NCBI RefSeq assembly: GCF_014202345.1
Contig: NZ_JACHGO010000007.1
Coordinates: 163,745-227,744 of the forward strand
DNA length: 64,000 nucleotides
From: Desulfovibrio intestinalis
GTDB lineage: Bacteria; Desulfobacterota; Desulfovibrionia; Desulfovibrionales; Desulfovibrionaceae
Direction of reading: 5' to 3'
Positions 33,322 through 41,271 of the stretch are shown here, in pieces (the stretch's first letter is position 1; every line of letters starts with the position of its first letter). Both the position numbers and the translations under genes were made by a program. The notes under the pieces were generated by a model that saw nothing but the letters and a program-made list of their open reading frames with translations, did no database searches and was not told the DNA's origin.

Positions 33322-35670
33322 TTACTTCTTGCCAAATTTGGAAAGCATGTCCTGAAACGGCCTGTGCCCCTGTTCCGGCTTTTGCCGTTCCTGCCGTTTT
33401 TCATTCCCGGGCTGCGGTCTGTTTTCACGCGAGGGCTTGCGCTCGCCGGCATCGGGCCTGCGAGCCTGTCCGTGCGTATTGCCGCGCGGCTGACCGTGCG
33501 CCTGATCGCGCGAATGGCCCCCGGCCTGCTGCCGTGCCGGGGCGTCCGCCGGATTCTTGCGCATAGACAGCGAAATGCGCTTGCGGGCCGCGTCCACCTC
33601 CAGCACGGTAACGCTCACCTTCTGCTGCACAGTCACCACCGTGTGCGGATCGCTGACAAAGCTGTCCGCCAGCTGGCTGATGTGTACCAAGCCGTCCTGA
33701 TGCACGCCAATGTCCACAAAAGCACCGAAATTGGTCACGTTGGTGACAATGCCCGGCAGGCGCATGCCAGCCTCAAGATCTTCAATACGCGTCACGCCCT
33801 CGGCAAAAGCAAAGGCTTCATAGGCCTGGCGCGGGTCACGGCCCGGTTTTTCCAGTTCGGCAAGGATGTCGCGAAGCGTGGGCAGGCCCACGGTTTCCGT
33901 TACATAGGCCTCGGGCTTGATGCCTCGCCGCGTTTCCCCATTGGCAAGCAGATCCGGCACAGAACAGCCAAGATCCTTGGCCATCGCCTTTACGATCCCA
34001 TACGATTCAGGGTGTACAGCCGAGGCATCCAGCGGATTCGTGCCACCGTGGATGCGTAAAAAACCTGCGGCCTGCTCAAAAGCCTTGGGGCCGAGGCGCG
34101 GAACCTTTTTCAAATCTTTACGCAGGGCAAAGGGGCCATTGGCCTCGCGATAGGCCACAACAGACTTGGCCAGCGCTGGCCCAAGACCGGAAACGTGCGT
34201 CAAAAGCTCCACGCTGGCGGTGTTTACCTCTACACCCACCGCGTTCACGCAACTTTCCACCACATCGTCCAGACTTTTTTTGAGGTCTGTCTGGTCCACG
34301 TCGTGCTGGTACTGCCCAACGCCAATGGCCTTGGGGTCTATTTTCACCAGTTCGGCCAGCGGGTCCATAAGCCTGCGCCCGATGGAAACTGCGCCGCGCA
34401 CGGTGAGATCAAGGTCAGGAAATTCGCGCCGCGCCGTTTCAGAGGCGGAATACACGCTGGCCCCGCTTTCACTGACAACAAGAACAGGAAGGGAAAGCTG
34501 CAACACACGCACGAGGGTTTCTGTCTCGCGGCCCGCCGTGCCGTTGCCGATGGCAATGGCCTCAGCCTTGTAGGCGGCAGCAAGTTTGCGGATTTTCTCT
34601 CCGGCGTCTTTTTGCTGCCCGTCGCTCAATATATGGATAAGGTCGTGGTGGAGCAGCGCGCCCTGCGCGTCCAGACACACCACCTTGCAGCCAGTGCGGA
34701 AGCCGGGGTCAATGGCAAGCACGCGCTTTTGCCCCAGAGGTGACGCCAGCAAAAGCTGACGCAGATTCTTGGCAAACACGGCAATGGCTTCACTTTCGGC
34801 TTTTTTTCGCAGGGTCGCGCGCAGCTCTGTTTCCAGTGAGGGCGCAAGCAGGCGTTTATAGCCGTCGTCCACCGCTTCCCGAACCTGTTGCCCGGCTGGC
34901 GAAGAATTTTTTACAAACATGCCCCGAAACAGGGTCTGGGCTGCTTCAGCTTCAGGTAGAAAATGCAGGGTCAAAAATCCCTCTGTCTCACCGCGCAGCA
35001 TGGCGAGCAGGCGGTGCCCGGCAGCCTTGGCGGCATTTTCCTGCCAGTCAAAATAATCACGAAACTTCGCGCCTTCCTCTTCCTTGCCCTTGGCAACGCT
35101 TGAAGCAGCTACGGCCTTGCGGGCGAAAAACTCACGCATGGCTGCGCGGGCTGCGCCGTGTTCGCTGGCAATTTCCGCAATAATATCACGCGCGCCAGCC
35201 AGGACCGCCTCTACGGATTCCACGCCTTTTTCCGCATCCACAAAAGGCTTTGCAGCTTCTTCGGGCGCAAGCGCCGGCGTCTGCTCCAGCAGGTTCAAGG
35301 CCAAGGGTTCAAGGCCTTTTTCTCTGGCCATTGTGGCGCGGGTGCGCCGCTTCGGGCGGTACGGAAGGTATACGTCTTCCAGAGCTGTCATTGTGTCGGC
35401 AGTAATGACGCTGTTGCGCAGGTCGTCAGTGAGCAACTCCCGCTCGGTGAGGGAGGCGAGAATGGCCTGCCGCCGCGTTTCCAGCTCGCGCAGTTGCGTG
35501 AGCCTGTCCCGCACAGCGGCGACGGCAACTTCGTCCAAAGAACCGTGCGCCTCTTTACGATAGCGGGCGATAAAGGGAATAGTGGCCCCTTCGTCCAAAA
35601 GCTCTGCCACGGCCTTGGCCTGGCCTGGGGCGATGCTCAACTCTTTTGCGATCTGCTCAAAAAACTGCAC
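33322..35670 (-). CDS. tex: Tex family RNA-binding transcription accessory protein
   Basis: Tex/YhgF protein of 782 residues. N-terminal helical Tex domain (EGATIPFIARYRKEAHGSLDE), YqgF-like RNase H fold (VLAIDPGFRTGCKV), helix-hairpin-helix region (LLTHVSGLGPALAKSVV) and an S1 RNA-binding domain at about 637-703 (GIVTNVTNFGAFVDIGVHQDG). A basic, Gln/Arg/His-rich tail of about 75 residues ends in FQDMLSKFGKK. Tex homologues affect transcription and RNA handling, but their exact role is unsettled. Start is GTG at 35670 with AAGGA six bases upstream. It stands alone, convergent to uup. Confidence 0.95.
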   Translation of the reverse strand: MQFFEQIAKELSIAPGQAKAVAELLDEGATIPFIARYRKEAHGSLDEVAVAAVRDRLTQLRELETRRQAILASLTERELLTDDLRNSVITADTMTALEDVYLPYRPKRRTRATMAREKGLEPLALNLLEQTPALAPEEAAKPFVDAEKGVESVEAVLAGARDIIAEIASEHGAARAAMREFFARKAVAASSVAKGKEEEGAKFRDYFDWQENAAKAAGHRLLAMLRGETEGFLTLHFLPEAEAAQTLFRGMFVKNSSPAGQQVREAVDDGYKRLLAPSLETELRATLRKKAESEAIAVFAKNLRQLLLASPLGQKRVLAIDPGFRTGCKVVCLDAQGALLHHDLIHILSDGQQKDAGEKIRKLAAAYKAEAIAIGNGTAGRETETLVRVLQLSLPVLVVSESGASVYSASETARREFPDLDLTVRGAVSIGRRLMDPLAELVKIDPKAIGVGQYQHDVDQTDLKKSLDDVVESCVNAVGVEVNTASVELLTHVSGLGPALAKSVVAYREANGPFALRKDLKKVPRLGPKAFEQAAGFLRIHGGTNPLDASAVHPESYGIVKAMAKDLGCSVPDLLANGETRRGIKPEAYVTETVGLPTLRDILAELEKPGRDPRQAYEAFAFAEGVTRIEDLEAGMRLPGIVTNVTNFGAFVDIGVHQDGLVHISQLADSFVSDPHTVVTVQQKVSVTVLEVDAARKRISLSMRKNPADAPARQQAGGHSRDQAHGQPRGNTHGQARRPDAGERKPSRENRPQPGNEKRQERQKPEQGHRPFQDMLSKFGKK

Positions 35671-35822
35671 GTAAAATCCTTTGGTTCGGGGAAGGAAACA
35701 ACGCCGCGTTGCGCGGCGCGGGGCGACAGGCGCTCACGGTAGTGCATACCGTTTTTGAATATGCGCGGCAAGGCTAAACGCCCTGCACCCCATTGAATAT
35801 CCTTGCTGCTTACGTCTCCTTC

Positions 35823-35925
35823 TAGATTAGCATTAAAATCCTTCACGTCTAAAAGTTGTCATTCTGTCAAAAAAGGTATTTTTCAGCTGAATCCACGCAG
35901 TGTTATGCGCGGTGACCTCTCCAAG
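35823..35925 (+). repeat. Dispersed intergenic multi-hairpin repeat, copy D (degraded)
   Basis: TCTAGATTAG, AAAAGTTGTCATTCTG, then GAATCCACGCAGTG and a CGCGG segment keep the order of copies B and E, with many differences. Confidence 0.45.
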
Positions 35926-35937
35926 GGGCTGTGCGAC

Positions 35938-36774
35938 CTAACCCTGATGGAAAGAAGGTAAAGGAACTTCAGCAGTAGCTTCACTGGCCTGGACGCCCCC
36001 GTTCTGCTGCTTGTTTTTGCAGCATGCGGGTGACGTTCCCATAATTTTTTTGAACATTGCAATAAAGGCTGAAGCACTGGAATACCCAAACTGCCGCGTT
36101 ATTTCTTCAACTGTTTTACCATGTTCAAGTAAAGCCAAAGCTTTAACCACACGCATGCGATTTCTCCATTCGGTGAGCGAGATGCCTAAATCCTTTCTGC
36201 ATTTTCTGGCGAGCGTTCGTTCTGTTATCCCTGACTCTCGCGCAAGATCAGCTACAGATTTTTTATCTTCAGGATTCTCTTCAAGATACTGGAGTAAGCG
36301 CCGCAATGCGGGATCTTCAGATGCAGGCAAAAAAGTTCCAGTCCTCGGAGTTTCGGCCAGTTTGTCGAGCAATACTCTCAGCAGCCTTTGGTGGCTATCG
36401 CTATCAAATCTTTCAAAACTATCCTTGGCATGCTCCAGAATCGAACGGATGAACGGACTCACCAACAGTGCTTGCGATTTATCTGGCAGACAACCACAAA
36501 GCTCATTGCTGACGTAGAGCGATGTTTGCAAAACTTCTTTTCTATTAAGCCCTACATGCCTCTTAAAAGGAGGTATCCATACGCCGTATTGCGGTGGGAC
36601 CAGATAACGGTCATCGCCAACCATAATCTGGACCACCCCATTATAGGCGTAGACAAATTCCCCCCACGAATGTGTGTGGGATGGGAATATTGCATCGTTG
36701 GGCATAAGTGTTGTGCGTAAGTAGAGCGGAGCAGGCAGGGCAGTACTAAAAGGAGCTTGGAGAAAATGCTTCAT
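35938..36774 (-). CDS. AraC family regulator with cupin N-terminus
   Basis: Regulator of 278 residues from the ATG at 36774, which has AAAGGTG upstream. An N-terminal cupin-like sensor (FPSHTHSWGEFVYAYNG, then VPPQYGVWIPP) is followed by a C-terminal AraC double helix-turn-helix at about 170-255 (SVADLARESGITERTLARKC and RQFGYSSASAFIAMFKK). It is divergent from an EamA transporter gene 88 bp away, so the likely target is that promoter. Base composition is lower in GC than the core genes on either side. The effector is unknown. Confidence 0.88.
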   Translation of the reverse strand: MKHFLQAPFSTALPAPLYLRTTLMPNDAIFPSHTHSWGEFVYAYNGVVQIMVGDDRYLVPPQYGVWIPPFKRHVGLNRKEVLQTSLYVSNELCGCLPDKSQALLVSPFIRSILEHAKDSFERFDSDSHQRLLRVLLDKLAETPRTGTFLPASEDPALRRLLQYLEENPEDKKSVADLARESGITERTLARKCRKDLGISLTEWRNRMRVVKALALLEHGKTVEEITRQFGYSSASAFIAMFKKIMGTSPACCKNKQQNGGVQASEATAEVPLPSFHQG

Positions 36775-36862
36775 TTGACACCTTTGCGGTATTATGTGGC
36801 AGAAAATCATTATATACTTTTTTTAAGACCAGAGTAAAGGTGCCCCAGTGGAGGATATTTTA

Positions 36863-37813
36863 ATGCAGTGTCATGAAAGACTAGATGAAAAAGCTATCGG
36901 GCTTATGATTTTTCTTTGCGCAATATTAGGCTTGCAGCAAATAGCAATTAAAGCCGCAGCAGCAGACATGGCGCCAGTATTGCAGATGGTGGTGCGCTCA
37001 GGCCTGGCGGCATTTTTTGTTGGGGCCTATCTGCGCACCAAGGGTTTGGGCTTGTTGCCTTCGGCGGGTAAAGTGAGGGCCGGGCTGGCTGCGGGGATTT
37101 TATTTTCCCTCGAATTTTTGTGCGTAGGAGAAGGACTGCGTTTGACCAGTGCCTCTCATATGGTCACAACGCTATACACAGCACCCGCTTTTGCAGCATT
37201 AGGCCTACATTTTTTATTGCCGGAAGAACGCCTTAAATCCATCCAATGGTGTGGCATGGGCTTGGCCTTTTGTGGCATTGTTATAGCTTTTTTTGATTTC
37301 AGCGGTTCGTCTACGTCGCCATCTTCAATTTTTTTAGGTGATTTGCTGGGACTTTGCGGAGGAATGGCATGGGGGGCCACCACGGTGGTGATTCGGACCA
37401 AACTGTCTGAAACACCTCCGGCGCAAACATTGTTCATCCAACTTATGACATGTTGCTGTGTTTTATTCCCTTGGGCAATAGCTGTTGATGGACTGAATTT
37501 TTCCATGACCAATATTGTCTGGGCCAGCCTGATGTTTCAGATTTTTATTGTATGTGTTTTTGGAATGATGCTCTGGTTCTGGCTATTAACAGTTTACCCC
37601 GCATCGCAACTTGGAGCTCTTTGCTTCATTACACCAATATTTGGTGTTGTTTTTGGTTTTTTGTTACTTGATGAGTCTATTGAACCAAGATTTATTGCAG
37701 GTGTGATACTGGTGCTCGCAGGAATCACGATTGTAAGCAGTTGGGGATGGATTGAACTGCGGCTGAAAAACATAAGGATTCTTAAATCTTTTAAAGGCAA
37801 TAAACAGCCATAA
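36863..37813 (+). CDS. EamA/DMT family transporter
   Basis: Membrane protein of 316 residues with ten hydrophobic segments in two EamA halves (GLMIFLCAILGLQQIAIKAAA at the start; ASQLGALCFITPIFGVVFGF near the end). These transporters usually export small metabolites or amino acids. The ATG at 36863 is preceded by GGAGG eight bases upstream; a GTG at 36848 would read through the ribosome site and is less likely. It is paired with a divergent AraC gene and shares its lower GC, which may mean joint transfer. Substrate unknown. Confidence 0.88.
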   Translation: MQCHERLDEKAIGLMIFLCAILGLQQIAIKAAAADMAPVLQMVVRSGLAAFFVGAYLRTKGLGLLPSAGKVRAGLAAGILFSLEFLCVGEGLRLTSASHMVTTLYTAPAFAALGLHFLLPEERLKSIQWCGMGLAFCGIVIAFFDFSGSSTSPSSIFLGDLLGLCGGMAWGATTVVIRTKLSETPPAQTLFIQLMTCCCVLFPWAIAVDGLNFSMTNIVWASLMFQIFIVCVFGMMLWFWLLTVYPASQLGALCFITPIFGVVFGFLLLDESIEPRFIAGVILVLAGITIVSSWGWIELRLKNIRILKSFKGNKQP

Positions 37814-38051
37814 AAATGGAGTTAATTTTTAATAAAATCTTACCTCTTAGGGATCCACAACTACTCGTTATCGAAAAATATCAATAATTTTTTCGCTTCA
37901 TTATACTCCTTCACTGACGGCAAGCTGCCCTCTCCACAGTCATGCTCCTGCATTTCTGGAATACTGCTTCTGTAATCAGCTGCAGTGTTCCAGGCTTATG
38001 GCAACGCCTGCCCCGTCAAAAGGGCCGGGGCCAGTTTAAATAAAAATACTG

Positions 38052-38065
38052 ATTGAGCGCTCAAT
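38052..38065. promoter_or_regulatory. Perfect palindrome upstream of alcohol dehydrogenase
   Basis: ATTGAGCGCTCAAT is a perfect 14-bp palindrome 112 bp before the dehydrogenase start, of a size typical for a dimeric repressor such as TetR. The rest of 37814-38177 shows no gene. Confidence 0.4.
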
Positions 38066-38177
38066 GAGCTTTACTCTCGATCTGATTGGGAGTATAAAAA
38101 AACACAAGTGAAAATAATAACAAATGGTCTTGAATATACTACCGCACAGGAAAATCCTACTGAAAAAGGAGATTATC

Positions 38178-39389
38178 ATGTGGAATGAAAGTTACGACTA
38201 TGACGTTGTACGGGAAATCCGTGTTAAGACAACAGCTTATATAGGCGTAGGAGCCATCAACAAAATCGACGACATTTTGGCCCAGATGAAGCATGAGGGC
38301 GTTTCGTCCATCCTTTGTGTCAGCGGGGGGCGTTCTTACAAATCAACCGGAGCATGGGACAAGGTTGAAGCTGCGGCCCAAAAGCACGGCATTGCCCTGG
38401 CCCTGTACAACCGCGTCACCCCCAACCCCACCACGGACAGCGTGGATGAGGCTGCGGCATTGGGGCGCACCATCAACGCGGGCGCTGTGATCTGCATTGG
38501 CGGCGGCAGCCCCATCGACTGTGGCAAGAGTGCAGCCATTTTGTTGGCCAATCCCGGCAAAAGCGGCGAAGATCTTTACTGTTTTCGCTTCACGCCTGAA
38601 AAGGCCCTGCCCATTATCGCCATCAACCTGACCCACGGCACTGGCAGTGAGGTGAACCGCTTTGCTGTGGCCACCGTTACCAGACTCAACTACAAGCCCG
38701 CCATTGCCTACGATTGCCTCTACCCCCGCTTTGCCATTGACGATCCCGCACTGATGACCGGGCTTTCCGAAGAGCAGACCCGATATGTCTCCATCGACGC
38801 GGTGAACCATGTCGTTGAAGCGGCCACCACCACGGTTTCCAACCCCTTTGCCGTTAATCTGGCCAAGGAAACCATTAGCCTTGTTAACAACTGGCTGCCC
38901 GTAGCGCTGGAAAATCCTGCAGACCTCAAAGCCCGGTACGGACTCAGCTTCGCGGCTCTTCAGGCTGGCGTGGCCTTTGACAATGGCCTGCTGCACTTCA
39001 CCCACGCGCTTGAACATCCCCTGAGCGCTGTAAGCCCCGACCTGTCTCACGGATTGGGACTGGCTGTGCTGCTGCCTGCCGTCATCAAGGAATGCTACCC
39101 TGCGCGTCCTGCCGTGCTGGCGCACATTCTTGAGCCCATCGTTCCCGGTCTTGCAGGTGTTCCCGAAGAAGCCGACAAGGTTGCCAAGGCTGTTGAGCAG
39201 TGGCTCTTCGGCTTGGGCGTGACTCAGAAGCTTCAGGATCTGGGCGTGAAGGAATCCGACGTGGATACATTCTGCGACCTTGTGGAGCAGACGCCATCCC
39301 TGAGCCTACTGCTTTCCGTAGCCCCCGTTGAGGGCACGCGCGAGACTGTGGCCCGCATCTATCTCAATTCTTTGCGGCCTATGGCCTAG
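38178..39389 (+). CDS. Iron-containing (group III) alcohol dehydrogenase
   Basis: NAD(P)-dependent alcohol dehydrogenase of 403 residues. The coenzyme loop GGGSPID is at about 108-114 and HGTGSEVN at about 153-160. Likely metal ligands are Asp207, His211, His276 or 280 (FTHALEHPL) and His291 (DLSHGLGLAV). It should interconvert short-chain alcohols and aldehydes in the cytoplasm; many sulfate reducers oxidise ethanol this way. The ATG at 38178 has AAAGGAG seven bases upstream, so the 18 upstream in-frame codons are not used. A strong terminator follows. Exact substrate cannot be told. Confidence 0.94.
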   Translation: MWNESYDYDVVREIRVKTTAYIGVGAINKIDDILAQMKHEGVSSILCVSGGRSYKSTGAWDKVEAAAQKHGIALALYNRVTPNPTTDSVDEAAALGRTINAGAVICIGGGSPIDCGKSAAILLANPGKSGEDLYCFRFTPEKALPIIAINLTHGTGSEVNRFAVATVTRLNYKPAIAYDCLYPRFAIDDPALMTGLSEEQTRYVSIDAVNHVVEAATTTVSNPFAVNLAKETISLVNNWLPVALENPADLKARYGLSFAALQAGVAFDNGLLHFTHALEHPLSAVSPDLSHGLGLAVLLPAVIKECYPARPAVLAHILEPIVPGLAGVPEEADKVAKAVEQWLFGLGVTQKLQDLGVKESDVDTFCDLVEQTPSLSLLLSVAPVEGTRETVARIYLNSLRPMA

Positions 39390-39461
39390 GCACGCAAGAC
39401 ATAGCTTAGGTGGAACACACTTAGGCCGCACGGGATGTAACGCTGCCCGTGCATTGTCCAT

Positions 39462-39502
39462 AAAAAACGGCAAGCCCCCCCAATGATGGCTTGCCGTTTT
39501 TT
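39462..39502 (+). terminator. Terminator after alcohol dehydrogenase
   Basis: AAAAAACGGCAAGCC pairs with GGCTTGCCGTTTTTT, followed by further T residues. Confidence 0.85.
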
Positions 39503-39550
39503 ATTTTTGAGCGGTATGTTTTCTGCCTTGTACCCACAAAAAACACCCAT

Positions 39551-39635
39551 TTTTCAAACGCAAGAACGGCGAGTTACTTATTCAGTAACTCGCCGTTCTC
39601 ACTTGCCATATGGCGGAGAGGGAGAGATTTGAACT
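39551..39635. repeat. Direct repeat, left attachment-like site (partial tRNA-Ser copy)
   Basis: 85 bp match 40843-40927 at 83 positions. The repeat contains the 14-bp-stem hairpin of the tRNA-Ser terminator and the last 25 bases (from CCA inward) of tRNA-Ser; after GAACT the copy diverges. Confidence 0.85.
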
Positions 39636-39717
39636 ATATTTATATCAGTACGGAATTATTAAATTTATTTAGATATTGAAAATTTCTTACCTTGAAAGTT
39701 ACCCGGCTAAAAATTTT

Positions 39718-40041
39718 TCATTTTTTCTTACTTTTTTTGCTTTCGCCCTTCTTTTTAGGGGCGTCCTCGTCCTTCGGCTTCTCCAGTGCGGATTCTTCTT
39801 CTGCCAAAGCTGCCCAACTTAACACAGCTGCAGCGTTTACCAGTTCGCCCGGCTCCATGCCTATGGCGTCAGCAAGCAAGAGTATGGTGGTGAAGCGCGG
39901 CTCACTCCTGTCATGCTCAAGATTGTTCAGATAGCGGGTGCTACGCTCCATCTTTTTGGCAAGGCTATACTGCGTGAACCCGCGCTTTTTATATTCTTGA
40001 ATAAGAGCCGCGCCGAACTTGGAAGGAGGTCTTTTTCTCAT
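39718..40041 (-). CDS. XRE-type helix-turn-helix regulator with Lys-rich tail
   Basis: Protein of 107 residues. The N-terminal about 65 residues form an XRE/Cro fold (FTQYSLAKKMERSTRYLNNLE, then PRFTTILLLADAIG). The tail is highly charged (KPKDEDAPKKKGESKKSKKK). It is divergent from the CI-like gene at 40163 across a 121-bp gap with an inverted repeat. The ribosome site is poor (AAGGG directly before ATG). It is probably a relict phage or islet control gene. Confidence 0.75.
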   Translation of the reverse strand: MRKRPPSKFGAALIQEYKKRGFTQYSLAKKMERSTRYLNNLEHDRSEPRFTTILLLADAIGMEPGELVNAAAVLSWAALAEEESALEKPKDEDAPKKKGESKKSKKK

Positions 40042-40056
40042 CCCTTGTTCATACTC

Positions 40057-40097
40057 GACAGCTGATTTATAAATAGCTGATTAATTTGTCAGCTGTC
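40057..40097. promoter_or_regulatory. Inverted-repeat operator between divergent regulators
   Basis: GACAGCTGA and TCAGCTGTC are exact 9-bp arms 23 nt apart, with a further TAGCTGA half-site inside at 40074-40080. The spacing of half-sites suits a phage-type repressor. Confidence 0.5.
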
Positions 40098-40162
40098 CTA
40101 TTGTGCATACATTCTAAACTTGATATTTAAGCGGGTATGGCAACCCGACAAGGAGCAAGCGC

Positions 40163-40510
40163 ATGTCCACACCGCTGGATCGATTCTTTGAAGCAGCAGG
40201 ATGCCGCACTCAGGTTGAACTGGCGGAGTTTCTTGGAATCAAGCAATCGTCGGTTGCGGATGCGAAGAAACGGAAGAGTATCCCTGCAGATTGGCTTGTG
40301 ACTTTGTTGAGATTAAAGAGGATTAATCCTGAATGGATACTAACGGGCCTTGGAGCTAGACGGCTTCAACCTATGGATGACGTGGAGGTTGCCGGACCGC
40401 TTTGTGTCCACTTAAAGGAAATAAGGCTGCCAGAAGAATGCACTATAGAGGAGCTAATGATTGAGATTGTTCGTCGAACATCTAAACTTTTAAATGGCTA
40501 CTCAAAATGA
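40163..40510 (+). CDS. CI-repressor-type helix-turn-helix protein
   Basis: Protein of 115 residues with the N-terminal fold of phage CI-like repressors (FFEAAGCRTQVELAEFLGIK, then QSSVADAKKRKSIPADWL and INPEWILTGLG). The C-terminal peptidase/dimerisation domain of full CI proteins is missing; instead about 45 residues of unknown role follow. AAGGAG lies seven bases before the ATG. It is divergent from the XRE gene and may bind the inverted repeat between them. It may be all that is left of the lysogeny control of the islet. Confidence 0.8.
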   Translation: MSTPLDRFFEAAGCRTQVELAEFLGIKQSSVADAKKRKSIPADWLVTLLRLKRINPEWILTGLGARRLQPMDDVEVAGPLCVHLKEIRLPEECTIEELMIEIVRRTSKLLNGYSK

Positions 40511-40663
40511 TCTTATGTCAAAAAGGGACGTCATTAGTACCAGGAAAGATGGGATCCTTACTGAAAGTGGGCTCTCTTCTACGTTTTGGATTCTAACTTT
40601 GTCCGGGTGGGTAATGGTGGCGAATCTCGGTTCGGGTCCGTCCGCTTAATCGAAAGCCCTTTT

Positions 40664-40855
40664 TCAGGTGGAATACGCGGGATTGTTCTTGCATTTCCCC
40701 ACGGCAATGCCGAAGTTGAAAATGCGAACAGCGTTTTCGGCAATCTTGCGTGAGGTGTTGTACTTGCCCTCTGCCTCAAGCTGCTCGAACAGCGCCTGTA
40801 CGTCTGCGCGTTTTACTTCGTCCACGCCCATACTGGCCTCTTTTTTCAAACGCAA
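40664..40855 (-). pseudogene. Tyrosine integrase remnant
   Basis: About 60 codons resemble the region of P4-type phage integrases that precedes the catalytic domain (VDEVKRADVQALFEQLEAEG and NTSRKIAENAVRIFNFGIAV, then GKCKNNPA). The frame stops directly after NPAYST, and the catalytic domain with its Arg, His and Tyr is absent. The upstream end runs into the right direct repeat next to tRNA-Ser, the usual place for such an integrase gene, so both ends have been lost. Confidence 0.7.
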
Positions 40856-40927
40856 AAACGGCGAGTTACTTATTCAGTAACTCGCCGTTCTCATTTGCCA
40901 TATGGCGGAGAGGGAGAGATTTGAACT
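40843..40927. repeat. Direct repeat, right attachment-like site at tRNA-Ser 3' end
   Basis: Partner of 39551-39635. It overlaps the last 25 bases of the intact tRNA-Ser gene and its terminator hairpin. Confidence 0.85.
40857..40889 (-). terminator. tRNA-Ser terminator
   Basis: AACGGCGAGTTACT and AGTAACTCGCCGTT form a perfect 14-bp stem directly after the tRNA gene, followed by TTTTT on the minus strand. Confidence 0.75.
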
Positions 40928-40997
40928 CTCGATACAGGTTTAAGCCCGTATACTCGCTTAGCAGGCGAGCTCCTTCGGCCGACTCGGACACCTCTCC
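40903..40997 (-). tRNA. tRNA-Ser(GCU)
   Basis: On the minus strand the acceptor GGAGAGG pairs with CCTCTCC, followed by discriminator G and an encoded CCA. The anticodon loop CTGCTAA gives GCU, and the long variable arm (ATACGGGCTTAAACCTGTAT) is that of a class II serine tRNA. The T arm GAGAGTTCAAATCTC is intact. Confidence 0.95.
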
Positions 40998-41033
40998 GCG
41001 TTTGGGACGTACGCGCCCCGAATGCAGAAATGG

Positions 41034-41062
41034 AAGCTAGCTCAGGTTGGCATGGCTGTCAA
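41034..41062 (-). promoter_or_regulatory. Promoter of tRNA-Ser
   Basis: On the minus strand TTGACA, 17 nt, TAGCTT, about 37 bp before the tRNA 5' end. Confidence 0.5.
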
Positions 41063-41271
41063 GCATACGGGTATTTTTGTTCTTTTGCTGCCGCCTTGCC
41101 CTGATAACCTCAAACAAGACTGACATCTGCAAAACCAATATTGGCAAGATTCGCAGGCAAAAGTCCATTGCCTGTGAGGCCCGGCAGGCCAGCGCCTGCG
41201 CGATTGACCCCCGCCCCAGCTTGGCGTAGCTTCAGAGTTTACATTATCGCCAGGAAGTAATGGAGCGCATT

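Larger units (their letters stand above)
39551..40927. mobile_element. Degenerate integrated islet at tRNA-Ser
   Basis: About 1.3 kb lie between two 85-bp direct repeats built on the 3' end of tRNA-Ser, the classic footprint of site-specific integration. Inside are two phage-style regulators and the remnant of a tyrosine integrase that begins right at the inner edge of the right repeat. No structural, replication or transfer gene is left. Base composition is lower in GC than the surroundings. Confidence 0.75.
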
